The position numbers were made by a program, and so were the translations under genes. Shown here one piece after another: positions 36,450 through 47,407 of a stretch of DNA of 64,000 bases (positions are counted from its first letter, which is position 1; every line of letters starts with the position of its first letter). The notes beneath the pieces were generated by a model. It was not told the origin of the DNA. It saw only the letters and a program-made list of their open reading frames with translations, and ran no database searches. The DNA is from Streptomyces xanthochromogenes (lineage in GTDB: Bacteria; Actinomycetota; Actinomycetes; Streptomycetales; Streptomycetaceae), in the NCBI RefSeq assembly GCF_014650455.1, contig NZ_BMUZ01000002.1, forward strand, positions 278,125 to 342,124. Reading direction: 5' to 3'.

Positions 36450-38345
36450 TCAGCCGCCCTCGCGCGGCCCCGGCACACCGTGGTCGCTGCCGGGTGCGCC
36501 CCGGTCGTTCTGGAGCCGCCACAACTCCCTGAACAGGCCGTCCGACGCGACGAGTTCGGCGAAGGTGCCCTCCTGGAGGATCCGGCCCCGGTCGAGCACG
36601 ACGATGCGGTCGGCGACCGCCACGTTCGCCAGCCGGTGGGTCACCAAAACCACCGCGCGGTCGCGGGCGACCGTCCGCAGGCCGGTGAAGATGCGGTGCT
36701 CGGCCCGGGCGTCGAGCGCACTCGTCGGCTCGTCCATCACGAGCAGCCCGGCCGGGCGGTGGAAGGCCCGGGCGATCGCGATCCGCTGCCACTGCCCGCC
36801 GGACAGCTCCACCCCGCCGAACCACTCCCGGGCGAGCAGGGTGTCGAGGCCGCTGCGCAGCCCGTCGACGACCTCCGCCGCGCCGGAGTGCGCGGCGGCG
36901 CGGCGCACGGACTCGTCGCCGCCGTGCGGCTGGCCCAGCGTGATGTTGTCGCGCGCGGACATCGGCCAGTGCGCGAAGTCCTGCGGCACGACGGCGGTCT
37001 GCCGCCACAGGGCCTGCGGATCGCACCGTTCGACACCGATCCCGTCCCAGGTCACGGCCCCCTCGCTCGGCAGGTACAGGCCGGTGAGCAGCTTGCTGAG
37101 GGTGGTCTTGCCGGACCCGTTCTCGCCGACGAGCGCGAGCACCTCGCCCTTGCGCACCTCCAGGGTCACCTTCTCCAGGGCGGCCCGTTCGCTGCCGGGA
37201 TAGCGGTACGTCAGCGACTCGGCCCGGACGACCTCCGGCGCGGGCGGCGCCAGGGAGCCGCGGGCCATCCGGTGCCCGCCCGCCTCGTCGATGAACTCGG
37301 CCCAGTCGTCGAGATAGAGCCCGGTGCGAAAGAGCCGCGTCCCGTACCCGACCACGCCGTGCAGCGAGGAGGAGACCGTGCGCAGCGCGAACACCGCGGT
37401 GCCCGCGGAGGCCACCGACATCCGCCCCGACCCGAGCAGCCAGGCGAGCGCGCCCCACACGATCCCCGCCGCGAGCCCGCCCACCAGGGCGCCGAGCACC
37501 GAGTAACGGGCGCCCTGGTGCACGGCCTTGTCGGTCGCCGCGTCCACCCGTTGTCCGATCGCCCGGTAGCGGTCGAGCAGGAACCGGGCCATCGTGCAGG
37601 ACCGCAGCTGGTCGGCGGTGTCCTTGTCGATCACGAACCAGCGCAACAGGTTCAGGGTGCGCCGCTCGGCGCTCATCGCCCGCGACGCCTCGTAGTGCAC
37701 CTGGGCCGCCCGGACCCCGGCGATGCCCTGCGGCAGCGCGGCGAGCAGCAGCAGCGGGAGCAGTGCCGGATGCAGCACGGTGACCACCCCGGCCGCCGCG
37801 ACGAGCGAGGCCACGCACGCCATCAGGTCCTGCGAGTCGGTCAGGAGCTGCTGGGCGACCTCGGCGCCCCGGTCGGCCGCCTCCCGCTTGTCGTTGAACC
37901 CGGGCTGGTCGTACGCCGAGAGCTCGGCCTGGACGGCGGCGGCCAGCATCTGCATCTCGGCCTCGCGGGAGATCCGCGGCGAGAGCCGCCCCGAGATGTT
38001 CACCACCACGATCCCGAGCAGCGCCCGCAGCCCGGCTGCCCCGGCGAGCACCACGATCGAGGGCAGGGCGTCGCGCAGCCGGTGCGCGATGTCCCCGCTC
38101 GCAATGAGCGCGGTGATCGTACGCGTCGTGGCGAGCAGTCCGAACGCCTCGAAGAACCCCGAGAGCGCCTGGCAGCACAGCAGCACGAGCACCGCCCGCC
38201 GGTCCACCCGCCAGGCCAGCGCGAGCGCCTTGCGCACCAGCTGCGGCAGTCGCCGGGCCATGGTCCGCGTATTCACCGGCCGCCGCCGACTCGCCTCCAA
38301 CGAGCTTGACCGGTAACGCAGTTGCTCATCGACGTCCGGTGCCAC
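36450..38345 (-). CDS. ABC transporter with fused permease and ATPase
   Basis: About 631 residues. The N-terminal half is a six-helix exporter-type membrane domain (VLLCCQALSGFFEAFGLLA; LPSIVVLAGAAGLRALLGIV; SLVAAAGVVTVLHPALLPLL). The C-terminal ATPase has Walker A LVGENGSGKTT, signature VELSGGQWQR, Walker B LLVMDEPTSALD and H-loop LVTHRL. A single half-transporter, so it probably works as a homodimer. Substrate unknown; no biosynthetic cluster adjoins it. Start uncertain: GTG 38345 with a G-rich stretch upstream, or ATG 38261. It converges on the permease gene 15 bp away. Confidence 0.88.
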   Translation of the reverse strand: MAPDVDEQLRYRSSSLEASRRRPVNTRTMARRLPQLVRKALALAWRVDRRAVLVLLCCQALSGFFEAFGLLATTRTITALIASGDIAHRLRDALPSIVVLAGAAGLRALLGIVVVNISGRLSPRISREAEMQMLAAAVQAELSAYDQPGFNDKREAADRGAEVAQQLLTDSQDLMACVASLVAAAGVVTVLHPALLPLLLLAALPQGIAGVRAAQVHYEASRAMSAERRTLNLLRWFVIDKDTADQLRSCTMARFLLDRYRAIGQRVDAATDKAVHQGARYSVLGALVGGLAAGIVWGALAWLLGSGRMSVASAGTAVFALRTVSSSLHGVVGYGTRLFRTGLYLDDWAEFIDEAGGHRMARGSLAPPAPEVVRAESLTYRYPGSERAALEKVTLEVRKGEVLALVGENGSGKTTLSKLLTGLYLPSEGAVTWDGIGVERCDPQALWRQTAVVPQDFAHWPMSARDNITLGQPHGGDESVRRAAAHSGAAEVVDGLRSGLDTLLAREWFGGVELSGGQWQRIAIARAFHRPAGLLVMDEPTSALDARAEHRIFTGLRTVARDRAVVLVTHRLANVAVADRIVVLDRGRILQEGTFAELVASDGLFRELWRLQNDRGAPGSDHGVPGPREGG

Positions 38346-38466
38346 GATGCCGCCCCCCGAGCTAGGATCCGCCCACTTTCCCGCAAGATCCCCGCCACGG
38401 GCCCGTCCCGTACCAGGCACCACCCGTTGGGAGGGAGCACAACGGGGGAGCGAGCCGCGACGCAGC

Positions 38467-38499
38467 GAGCCCCGCCGCCCGGTGAGGGTGGCGGGGCTC
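38467..38499 (-). terminator. Hairpin after glnA
   Basis: GAGCCCCGCC (38467-38476) and GGCGGGGCTC (38490-38499) form a 10-bp perfect stem, 22 bp past the glnA stop. Probable terminator. Confidence 0.75.
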
Positions 38500-38521
38500 G
38501 GGGGTGCGGGGGCCGCTGGGC

Positions 38522-39931
<1,410 letters not shown>

Positions 39932-40028
39932 CCAACTCCTCCTACTCCCGCCCGGGAGGGGCGGGGTTGCAGCTCGGTCGTGCGGCCAGTGCGGTGGCAC
40001 ACGCTGGACCCGACCATAGGCAGGCGGG

Positions 40029-40066
40029 ATTTCTCAAGCGTGACCCGTTTGTTTCACCCAAGTTAA
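40029..40066 (-). promoter_or_regulatory. GlnR box upstream of glnA
   Basis: On the glnA coding strand four half-sites are spaced exactly 11 bp: TTAAC (40066-40062), GAAAC (40055-40051), GTCAC (40044-40040) and GAAAT (40033-40029). This matches the Streptomyces GlnR consensus of alternating gTnAc and GaAAc sites better than the glnII copy does. Confidence 0.8.
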
Positions 40067-40140
40067 CCGGCCTGGTGACGAGCGTGCCAAGACTGACCCG
40101 GGCCGAAGTGATCGAAAACGGGCGCAGTACCGTGGGATCC

Positions 40141-40608
40141 GTGGACAACAGGCAAGCAATCGGATCGTGGCTCTCGGGACCCCGCGCGGCCGCCGAGGAG
40201 ATGGGCGTCGACTTCGGCTACCGGGGCCAGCGGCTCGGTCTGCCCAAGGACGGGCCCGGCTCGGTGGCCCCGCTCGGGCGGCGCTTCGCCGCCATCTTCA
40301 TCGACTGGGCCCTGTGCGCCCTGATCGCGTACCAGCTGATCGCCCGCGGCAACCCGCACAGCGCGAGCAACTGGGCGCTCCTGGTGTTCCTGGTGCTCGG
40401 CGTGCTCACGGTGGGGACCGTCGGGTTCACGCCCGGCAAGCGGCTGCTCGGGCTGCGCGTGGTCGCCGAGGAGGGCGGCCGGCTCGGCATCGTGCGCGTG
40501 GTCGTCCGCACCGTGCTGCTGTGCCTGGCGATCCCGGCGCTGATCTGGGACCGCGACGGCCGCGGTCTGCACGACCGCCTCGCCCGCGCGGTCCAGGTCA
40601 GGATCTGA
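40141..40608 (+). CDS. RDD-family membrane protein
   Basis: 155 residues. The RDD domain has the basic/acidic start APLGRRFAAIFIDWALC, membrane helices ALIAYQLIA and LLVFLVLGVLTVGTVGF, the motif FTPGKRLLGLRVV and a last helix VVVRTVLLCLAIPALIW followed by the family DRDGRGLHDRLA. The role of RDD proteins is poorly defined (some are ion antiporters). GTG at 40141: TACCGT ends seven bases upstream, so the message is probably leaderless. Divergent from glnA. Confidence 0.88.
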   Translation: MDNRQAIGSWLSGPRAAAEEMGVDFGYRGQRLGLPKDGPGSVAPLGRRFAAIFIDWALCALIAYQLIARGNPHSASNWALLVFLVLGVLTVGTVGFTPGKRLLGLRVVAEEGGRLGIVRVVVRTVLLCLAIPALIWDRDGRGLHDRLARAVQVRI

Positions 40609-40625
40609 CCGGCCCACCGACGTGG

Positions 40626-40662
40626 GAAGGCGGCCCGGACCATCTCGGTCCGGGCCGCCTTC
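40626..40662. terminator. Bidirectional terminator
   Basis: A 16-bp perfect stem (GAAGGCGGCCCGGACC and its complement) with a 5-base loop ATCTC, lying between the convergent RDD and DUF4191 genes. It can serve both strands. Confidence 0.85.
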
Positions 40663-40718
40663 GTATGCCTAGGAGGCTTCGTGTGCGTACGAGGCCTCGG
40701 GTGCCCGCGCGGTGGAGG

Positions 40719-41426
40719 TCAGCGCATCTTTCCGCCGCGCGGCATCCGCGTGCCCTTGGGCATCGGACCCTTCGGCAGCGGCATGTTGCTCATCAGGTCG
40801 CCCATGGCGCGCAGCCGGTCGTTAGCCGCGGTCACCTGGGGGCCCGAGAGCACCCGGGGGAACTTGAGGAGCGTGGTGCGGACCTTCTTCAGCGGCACCT
40901 GGCCCTCGCCGTCGCCGACGATCACGTCGTGGACCGGGACGTCCACCACGATGCGGGCCATCTTCTTCTTCTCGGCCGCCAGCAGGGACTTGACCCGGTT
41001 CGGGTTGCCCTCGGCCACCAGCACGACGCCGGCCCGGCCGACGGCCCGGTGGACGACGTCCTGGCTGCGGTTCATCGCCACGGCCGGGGTGGTGGTCCAG
41101 CCGCGCCCGATGTTTTGGAGCACGGCGGCCGCCGCGCCCGGCTGGCCCTCCATCTGACCGAACGCCGCCCGCTCGGCACGCCGTCCGAAGACGATCGCCA
41201 TCGCGAGCACGGCCACCAGGAGGCCCAGGATGCCGAGATAGACCGGGTGCCCGAGCAGGAACCCGATCGCGAGGAAGACGCCGAGGACGACGATTCCCAC
41301 GCCAGCGATGACAAGCCCGATCTTGGAATCGGCCTTGCGGGTCATCTTGTAGGTCAGGGCGATCTGCTTCAGTCGCCCCGCATTCGCATCGTTCGCAGCG
41401 CTCTCTGCGGTTGCCTTCCTCGCCAT
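40719..41426 (-). CDS. DUF4191-family membrane protein
   Basis: 235 residues. Two membrane helices (IGLVIAGVGIVVLGVFLAIG and VYLGILGLLVAVLAMAIVFG) near the N-terminus are followed by a cytoplasmic domain (GAAAAVLQNIGRGWTTTPAV; DVVHRAVGRAGVVLVAEGN; KKMARIVVDVPVHDVIVGDG) and a basic Pro/Gly-rich tail. This is an actinobacterial family of unknown function. It sits 19 bp after a 70-residue gene, so they may be co-transcribed, and ends near a strong terminator. Confidence 0.85.
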   Translation of the reverse strand: MARKATAESAANDANAGRLKQIALTYKMTRKADSKIGLVIAGVGIVVLGVFLAIGFLLGHPVYLGILGLLVAVLAMAIVFGRRAERAAFGQMEGQPGAAAAVLQNIGRGWTTTPAVAMNRSQDVVHRAVGRAGVVLVAEGNPNRVKSLLAAEKKKMARIVVDVPVHDVIVGDGEGQVPLKKVRTTLLKFPRVLSGPQVTAANDRLRAMGDLMSNMPLPKGPMPKGTRMPRGGKMR

Positions 41427-41445
41427 ACCAGGAAGTTTACGTGGC

Positions 41446-41658
41446 CTAGGAGGGACGGGTGGCCACGGCCTCCAGTACGTGCTGGGCCTCGACCCGGTCC
41501 TTGGCCCGGCGCCGGTCCTCCAGGACCGCGGTCCAGGCGTTGCGCCGGGCGGTCCGCTGGCCGGAGCCCATGATCAGCGATTCCATGGCGCGCAGCGCGC
41601 CGGTGACGGACGGAAGCGTGGTGGCTCGCACGGTCTGCGGAGCGGTAGCGGCCTGCAT
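41446..41658 (-). CDS. Small hypothetical protein, 70 residues
   Basis: Short basic, Ala/Arg-rich protein (ATAPQTVRATTLPSVTGALR, AMESLIMGSGQRTARRNAWT, AVLEDRRRAKDRVEAQHVLE) with a predicted helical C-terminal half. The ATG at 41658 has a G-rich stretch eight bases upstream; an upstream extension to 41739 is Pro-rich and unlikely. It precedes the DUF4191 gene by 19 bp. No domain recognised. Confidence 0.65.
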   Translation of the reverse strand: MQAATAPQTVRATTLPSVTGALRAMESLIMGSGQRTARRNAWTAVLEDRRRAKDRVEAQHVLEAVATRPS

Positions 41659-41783
41659 CGTCGAGGTCCCCCCTCGGGACGGGAAGTCAGGAACGGACGG
41701 TGGTGTGGGGGCATGCGCGGTGCGTAAAGCCAGGGTCACTGATTGGTGTTACCAGGGCGTGTCCGACCGGTCAAACGCCAATG

Positions 41784-41821
41784 AAACATTGACGCGGCCC
41801 CGCAAAACGTTGACGCGGCCC
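41784..41821. repeat. 17-bp direct repeat with 21-bp period, upstream of the 70-residue gene
   Basis: AAACATTGACGCGGCCC (41784-41800) and AAACGTTGACGCGGCCC (41805-41821) differ at one base and are two helical turns apart. They lie in the 322-bp region between the lipA terminator and the 70-residue gene. A direct-repeat operator is possible. Apart from the lipA hairpin the rest of this region shows nothing I can name. Confidence 0.7.
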
Positions 41822-41951
41822 GTACGCGGCCCCGACCTGCGGGGAAGGTACGAGCCGCGACGAATCGGCCATTACTGATCAGTAGCCGCTTGTGAGCGGA
41901 TTCACGTACGGCCCTCCCGGGGCGGCCGTCGGGCCGGCCCCGGAGCGGCCT

Positions 41952-41973
41952 GCGGGTCCGCTCACGGACCCGC
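41952..41973 (-). terminator. Hairpin after lipA
   Basis: GCGGGTCCG and CGGACCCGC form a 9-bp perfect stem with a CTCA loop, eight bases past the lipA stop. Probable terminator. Confidence 0.7.
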
Positions 41974-41980
41974 TGTTCGA

Positions 41981-42937
41981 TCAGACGGCGGTGGCGGCGC
42001 TCCGGGCTTCCATCGCCTGCTGGTAGAGGCGCCCGGCCCGGTACGAGGAGCGGACCAGCGGGCCCGACATCACACCGGAGAAGCCGATCTCGTCGGCCTC
42101 CTCCTTCAGCTCCACGAACTCCTGCGGCTTCACCCAGCGCTCGACGGGGTGGTGGCGCACGGAGGGCCGCAGGTACTGCGTGATCGTGATGAGTTCGCAA
42201 CCCGCGTCGTGCAGGTGCTGGAGCGCCTCGCTGATCTCCTCGCGGGTCTCGCCCATGCCGAGGATCAGGTTCGACTTGGTGATCAGGCCGTAGTCGCGGG
42301 CCTTGGTGATCACGTCGAGGGAACGCTCGTAACGGAAACCGGGGCGGATCCGCTTGAAGATCCGCGGCACGGTCTCGACGTTGTGCGCGAACACCTCGGG
42401 GCGGGAGGAGAAGACCTCCTCCAGCTGCTCGGGGACCGCGTTGAAATCCGGGGCGAGCAGTTCGACCTTGGTGCGGCCCTCGGCGCGCTGCGAGGTCTGC
42501 GCGTGGATCTGGCGCACGGTCTCCGCGTACAGCCAGGCACCGCCGTCCGCGAGGTCGTCGCGGGCGACGCCGGTGATGGTCGCGTAGTTCAGGTCCATCG
42601 TGACGACCGACTCGCCGACGCGGCGGGGCTCGTCACGGTCGAGCGCCTCGGGCTTGCCCGTGTCGATCTGGCAGAAGTCGCAGCGCCGGGTGCACTGGTC
42701 GCCGCCGATGAGGAAGGTCGCCTCGCGGTCCTCCCAGCACTCGAAGATGTTGGGGCAGCCCGCCTCCTGGCAGACCGTGTGCAGACCCTCGCTCTTCACC
42801 AGCTTCTGCAACTGGTTGTACTCGGGGCCCATCTTCGCCCGGGTCTTGATCCACTCGGGCTTGCGCTCGATGGGGGTCTGGCTGTTCCGGACCTCCAGGC
42901 GCAGCATCTTGCGTCCGTCGGGTGCGACTGCGGACAC
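41981..42937 (-). CDS. lipA: Lipoyl synthase
   Basis: 318-residue radical-SAM enzyme that inserts two sulfur atoms into protein-bound octanoyl chains. Both clusters are complete: auxiliary 4Fe-4S Cys56, Cys61 and Cys67 ([14 protein letters not shown]), and radical-SAM Cys82, Cys86 and Cys89 (CTRRCDFC). The C-terminal RSSYRAG supplies the conserved serine/arginine of the family. It follows lipB by 131 bp on the same strand and serves SucB and the E2 proteins of the pyruvate complex encoded or expected nearby. Confidence 0.98.
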   Translation of the reverse strand: MSAVAPDGRKMLRLEVRNSQTPIERKPEWIKTRAKMGPEYNQLQKLVKSEGLHTVCQEAGCPNIFECWEDREATFLIGGDQCTRRCDFCQIDTGKPEALDRDEPRRVGESVVTMDLNYATITGVARDDLADGGAWLYAETVRQIHAQTSQRAEGRTKVELLAPDFNAVPEQLEEVFSSRPEVFAHNVETVPRIFKRIRPGFRYERSLDVITKARDYGLITKSNLILGMGETREEISEALQHLHDAGCELITITQYLRPSVRHHPVERWVKPQEFVELKEEADEIGFSGVMSGPLVRSSYRAGRLYQQAMEARSAATAV

Positions 42938-43068
42938 GTCCGGCTCCCTGTGACTTCGATTCTTCGGCGAACCCTAGGGTACGCCCGTTGATTGAACGGC
43001 CGGGGTGCGGCCCACTGCCGTGGGAGCAACCCGGGGAGGCGCGGGAGCATTCCCTCGCCGCGGGTCGG

Positions 43069-43866
43069 TCAGGCCGAGGCCCGCTCGATCTCGCGGGGGG
43101 CGAGCTCCGCGTGCTCCAGGATGTCCTTGAGGTGGCGCTCCGCCACGGGCAGCACCTCCTCGATCGTGACCTCGCGGCCCAGCTCGTACGAGAGCGACGT
43201 CACACCCGCGTCGCGGATTCCGCACGGCACGATCCGGTCGAACCAGGTGTTGTCCGGGTTCACGTTGAACGAGAAGCCGTGCATGGTGACGCCCTTGGCG
43301 ACGCGGATGCCGATCGCCGCCAGCTTGCGGTCCTCGCGGCGCTGGCCGGCGTTGGACGGCGCGTACTCGGGGCCGTTGAGCCGGGGGTCGAACTCGTCGT
43401 CGTTCAGCCGCGGGTCGAAGTCGAGGGAGAGACCGCCGGGCTTCGGGCGCTGCTCGACCGGGTCGCCGAGCACCCACACCCCGCTGCGGCCTTCGACCCG
43501 GGTGGTGGCGAGGCCGAAGTCGGCGGCGGTACGGATCAGGGCCTCTTCGAGGCGGCGTACGTGCGCGACGACGTCGACGGGGCGCGGCAGCTTCTGGATC
43601 GGGTAGCCGACCAGCTGGCCCGGGCCGTGCCAGGTGATCTTGCCGCCGCGGTCGACGTCGATCACCGGGGTGCCGTCCAGGGGGCGCTCGCTGTCCTCGG
43701 TGCGCCGGCCCGCGGTGTAGACGGGGGGGTGCTCAAGGAGCAGGCAGGTGTCCGGGACCTCGTCCGCGAACCGGGCCGCGTGCACCCGGCGCTGCTCGTC
43801 CCAGGCCTCCTGGTACTCGACCGCTTCCTCGCCGAAACCCAGCCGGACAAATCGCAGCTCGTTCAC
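43069..43866 (-). CDS. lipB: Octanoyltransferase with an internal duplicated insert
   Basis: 265-residue LipB that transfers octanoate from acyl carrier protein to lipoyl domains. Catalytic Lys181 ([10 protein letters not shown]) and Cys215 ([14 protein letters not shown]) are present, with [17 protein letters not shown]. Start is the GTG at 43866, chosen for GGGGAG five bases upstream; an ATG at 43899 lacks one. Residues about 138-175, ahead of the catalytic lysine, form an insert containing the duplicated FDPRLN motif ([17 protein letters not shown]). It is divergent from the NsdA-like regulator gene and upstream of lipA. Confidence 0.95.
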   Translation of the reverse strand: MNELRFVRLGFGEEAVEYQEAWDEQRRVHAARFADEVPDTCLLLEHPPVYTAGRRTEDSERPLDGTPVIDVDRGGKITWHGPGQLVGYPIQKLPRPVDVVAHVRRLEEALIRTAADFGLATTRVEGRSGVWVLGDPVEQRPKPGGLSLDFDPRLNDDEFDPRLNGPEYAPSNAGQRREDRKLAAIGIRVAKGVTMHGFSFNVNPDNTWFDRIVPCGIRDAGVTSLSYELGREVTIEEVLPVAERHLKDILEHAELAPREIERASA

Positions 43867-44098
43867 TCCAGCTCCCCTGTCGAACTTCTCGGATGCCATC
43901 GATGCGCGCCCTCAATCACTGTACGACCGTGTTCGAGGACCCCCGCACGCCCCCCGGAGCCCGGCAGAAACGGCACGTCACCACACGATCGGATGAATGC
44001 GGGGCGAAGGTGGCGGCACCGGCCGTATTGACCGCTAAATTCTCGCCGTTCCATGAGGGCTGCAAGGTTGGCCCGGAAGGCAGGAGAACGCAGAGCTG

Positions 44099-45547
44099 AT
44101 GACGGAACGACCCTCGCAGCGCACCCCCAACCGCCAGCTCGCCACACTCATCGCGGAAGCCGGGTTCTCCAACGCGGGGCTCGCCCGTCGCGTTGACCAG
44201 CTCGGTCTCGAGCACGGCCTGGACCTGCGCTACGACAAGACCTCGGTCACCCGGTGGCTGCGCGGCCAGCAGCCGCGCGGCACCACACCCGCACTGATCG
44301 CCGAGGTGTTCACCCGGCGGCTGGGCCGCCGGCTCTCCGCACAGGACCTCGGGCTCGACGCCTGCGCGCCGGTGTACGCGGGCCTGGAGTTCGCGGCGAC
44401 ACCCGAGGAGGCCGTCGACATCGTCAGCGGCCTGTGGCGCAAGGACTCGGGCAGCCATGCCGAGCTCCGCAAGATCGCATTCACCCCGGCGGGCCTGGTG
44501 GTCCCGAGCCGGGACTGGCTGATCGGGCGGGCCGACGACCGGGTGGGACGCGGTGAGCCCGGCCCGCCGGGCAACGTGACCCGCATCCCGGTCCAGGGCC
44601 GGCCCACGGTGCCCCGCCAGCGCACCACCGACCGGGGCCCCGGACAGCGGGTGACCGGCGGGGACATCGCGGCGCTCCGCTCGGTCGGCGAACTGTTCCG
44701 CACGCTCGACCACGCCTACGGCGGCGGCCACGCCCGCCAGGCCCTGGTGCGCTATCTGGAGCACGAGGCCGAGCCGATGCTGCGCGGCACCTACGGCGAG
44801 AACGTGGGGCGCCGGCTCTTCGCGGCCGCCGCGGACCTGACGAGACTGGCCGGCTGGACCTCGTACGACATCGCGGCGCACGGGCTCGCCCAGCGGTACT
44901 TCGTGCAGGCGCTGCGGCTCTCGCAGGCGGCGGGCGACCGGGCCTACGGCAGTTACGTCCTGGTCACCATGAGCCGGCAGGCCGTCTATCTGGGGCACGG
45001 CCGCGAGGCGGTGCAGCTCGCCAGGGTCGCCCAGCAGGGCGTGGGCTCGGCGGCGCCGCCCGTCGTGCAGTCGCTGCTCAACGCCGTCGAGGCGCGGGGG
45101 CACGGGGTGCTGGGCGAGGTCCGTGCGTGCACGGCATCCCTCGCGCGGGCCGAACGCGCCCTGGAGAGCGCCCGCCCCGGCGACGACGTGCCGCACTGGG
45201 GCCGGCACTTCGACGAGGCGCAGCTCGCCGACGAGTTCGGCCACTGCCACCGCGACCTCCAGCAGTACCGCGCGGCCGCCCAGCACGCGGAGCGCTCGCT
45301 GCAGCTGCGCGCGCCGGGCTACGCCCGCTCCCGGCTGTTCTGCCGGGTCGTGCTCGCCACCGCCCGCCTCGGACTCGGCGAACTCGACCAGGCCTGCGCG
45401 CTGGGCGCGGAGGCCGCGCAGCAGGCCGGCGAGATGCGGTCGGCGCGCGCGGTCGAGTACGTACGCGACTTCGAGCGCCGCTTGGAGCCGTACCGGGACG
45501 CGGCGGCGGTCCGCACCTACCGGGACCGGGTGGCCGCCCTTGGCTGA
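44099..45547 (+). CDS. NsdA-like helix-turn-helix/TPR regulator
   Basis: 482 residues. The N-terminal region (TLIAEAGFSNAGLARRVDQL, DKTSVTRWLRGQQPRGTTPA) is a helix-turn-helix of the kind seen in NsdA/NsdB-type Streptomyces regulators of sporulation and antibiotic production. A long helical C-terminal part (GELFRTLDHAYGGGHARQAL ... YFVQALRLSQAAGDRAYGSY ... AARARLGLG-type repeats) looks like TPRs. CAGGAGA lies eleven bases before the ATG. Direct regulatory targets cannot be told from sequence. Confidence 0.8.
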   Translation: MTERPSQRTPNRQLATLIAEAGFSNAGLARRVDQLGLEHGLDLRYDKTSVTRWLRGQQPRGTTPALIAEVFTRRLGRRLSAQDLGLDACAPVYAGLEFAATPEEAVDIVSGLWRKDSGSHAELRKIAFTPAGLVVPSRDWLIGRADDRVGRGEPGPPGNVTRIPVQGRPTVPRQRTTDRGPGQRVTGGDIAALRSVGELFRTLDHAYGGGHARQALVRYLEHEAEPMLRGTYGENVGRRLFAAAADLTRLAGWTSYDIAAHGLAQRYFVQALRLSQAAGDRAYGSYVLVTMSRQAVYLGHGREAVQLARVAQQGVGSAAPPVVQSLLNAVEARGHGVLGEVRACTASLARAERALESARPGDDVPHWGRHFDEAQLADEFGHCHRDLQQYRAAAQHAERSLQLRAPGYARSRLFCRVVLATARLGLGELDQACALGAEAAQQAGEMRSARAVEYVRDFERRLEPYRDAAAVRTYRDRVAALG

Positions 45548-45573
45548 GGCGCCCCGGACCGGGGCGCCGGGCC

Positions 45574-46890
45574 TCAGGCGGCCTTGTGGATCACCTCCGC
45601 CGTGGCCTGCCAGGATGGGACGCCCAGGTCGGTGAGGATCGCCCGGGCGGCGCGGCGGCCCGAGTACAGGGCGCCCTGGACGGTGCTGGTGTCGCGGTGG
45701 TCGCCGCAGACGTACAGGCCGGCCAGGAGGCGGACCTGGCGGCGCAGGTCGTGCGGGGCGGGCATCGAAGGCACGGCCTGCGGGGTGTGGTGCACCGCGA
45801 GCAGCTCCCAGTCGTGCGTGGACGTGCCGTACAGGCGCGCCAGTTGGCGGCGTACGGCGTCCTCCAGGTCGGGCGGCGGGGTGCCGAGCACGGTCGAGGT
45901 GATCAGGGCCCGGCCGTGCGGCGCGCGGCTCGGGTCGACCTCGCTCATCACCGAGGTGTACGCCACTGGGCCGCTGCGGTCCGCGTCCAGGAGCAGCGCG
46001 GGGTCGGCGAGCGGGGAGCGGGGGGCGGTGTGGTGCAGCACGGTGAGCGGATGGAAGCCGGGGACCCGCAGGCCCGGCAGCAGTTCGGCGGCGGCGGGGG
46101 CGTCGGTGGCCAGGAGCACCGAGCGGCACCCGAGCACGCCGTGGTCGGCGGTGGTGACCGAGGTGGTGGCGACGGAGGTCACCTTCACGTCGGTACGCAC
46201 CGTGCCGGGCGGCAGCGCCGCGGCGAGCAGCTCCGGCAGGGTGGCCGCGCCGCCCGCCGGGACGCACAGCCGGCCTCGGGCGAAGCCGCGCAGCGCGAGG
46301 TCCGCGCAGCGGCTCGACGTGGTCAGGTCCGGGTCGCAGAGCAGGGCGGAGAGCAGCGGGCGGACGAATCCGTCCAGGGTGCGGGCGGGCAGTCCGCGGC
46401 TCAACAGGGCCTGCCCTATGGGGAGTTCGGGCCGGGCGACGATGCGCTCGACGGGGGTCGCGGCCAGCCTGGCCAGCGCCTTGCCGAGCCGGGCCTGGTC
46501 GAGTGCGCCGCCGAGCGGGGTGGCCGTGCCGCGAGGGGCGCTCGCCCGGGCGCGCGCGGCGGCCAGTGCGCCCCGTGCGCTCCCGGTGACGCCGGCCCGG
46601 TAGCGGCGGCCCTCGCTGTGCACGAGGGCGCCGGGCGAGAACGGGCGCAGCGGCAGGTCCTCCAGGCCCGGGGTGCGGGCCAGTTCCGGGTACGAGGTCG
46701 ACAGCAGCTGGCCGATGCGGTCGAGGCGGAAGCCGTCGACGTGGGCGGTCGACATGCGGCCGCCCACGTCGGGGGCCGCCTCCAGGACGCTGACCGTGAC
46801 TCCCGCGCCGGTCAGCCGATGAGCCGCTGACAGGCCCGCGAGCCCGGCCCCCACGATGAGTACGTCCGCATGGTGTGCGGTGCTGAGCAC
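45574..46890 (-). CDS. FAD-dependent amine oxidase/protoporphyrinogen oxidase-like protein
   Basis: 438 residues. N-terminal dinucleotide fold VLIVGAGLAGLSAAHRL with VSVLEAAPDVGGRMST binds FAD. A long Ala/Leu-rich substrate domain follows. The C-terminal flavin contact is LYVCGDHRDTSTVQGALYSG, ending in GRRAARAIL. The start is the GTG at 46890, preceded by GGGGAGG; an upstream extension to 47067 is low-complexity. Related to phytoene desaturase and amine oxidase families; substrate unknown. Confidence 0.85.
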   Translation of the reverse strand: MLSTAHHADVLIVGAGLAGLSAAHRLTGAGVTVSVLEAAPDVGGRMSTAHVDGFRLDRIGQLLSTSYPELARTPGLEDLPLRPFSPGALVHSEGRRYRAGVTGSARGALAAARARASAPRGTATPLGGALDQARLGKALARLAATPVERIVARPELPIGQALLSRGLPARTLDGFVRPLLSALLCDPDLTTSSRCADLALRGFARGRLCVPAGGAATLPELLAAALPPGTVRTDVKVTSVATTSVTTADHGVLGCRSVLLATDAPAAAELLPGLRVPGFHPLTVLHHTAPRSPLADPALLLDADRSGPVAYTSVMSEVDPSRAPHGRALITSTVLGTPPPDLEDAVRRQLARLYGTSTHDWELLAVHHTPQAVPSMPAPHDLRRQVRLLAGLYVCGDHRDTSTVQGALYSGRRAARAILTDLGVPSWQATAEVIHKAA

Positions 46891-47407
46891 GTGGCCCTCC
46901 CCGAGGTAGGCGCGGTCGGTGGAGGCCTCATGCCCCCAACTGGCCCACGGAATGCCGGAGTTCGGGGAGAGAGTAGGGAGGTTCCGCGGCTTCGCGCTGC
47001 GCGCGTGCGGGTGGGCGTGGGCGCACGGCGGGCGCACGGGGCCCCTCCCGGGGGCGGCCCACCCCATACCGCCGGGGTTCCGCCCCGGCGTCCTGGGGGT
47101 TCGCCCAGGCCCCCCGAGCGTGACGGGCCGGTGGGCGCGCTGCGGGCCGACGCCGAGGAGTTCGGGGCGCGGAGAACCGCGCGATCGGCCACGTGCGAGC
47201 CGCGGGTGAACGCGCGTCCGGCCCGCGTGCGGCGGGGGCGGTCCTCAAGAAGAACCCGGGGGTCTGCCCCATGTTCCCGCCGTGACGCACCGCGTTAGCG
47301 TCGTGACGCGGAACGGTCCGACCCCTCGGGGCCGGGGTTTTCCCCATGCCCGTGCGGGCGGCACGCCCGTTCGGGTCCAGCCGATTCTCCAGAACCGGGA
47401 GACATTC
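46891..47407. other. 517-bp spacer with short GC hairpins
   Basis: No coding region that I can support. It contains GCCGGGG/CCCCGGC (47071-47089) and CCTGGG/CCCAGG (47092-47109), adjacent short stems of a type common in Streptomyces spacers. The right end (from about 47280) must hold the promoter of the lipoprotein gene; I see no clear -10/-35 pair. Confidence 0.5.

Noticed and set aside
46891..47407. Possible small RNA in the 517-bp spacer
   Set aside because: Only short GC hairpins of a common type are present and no promoter-terminator pair could be defined.
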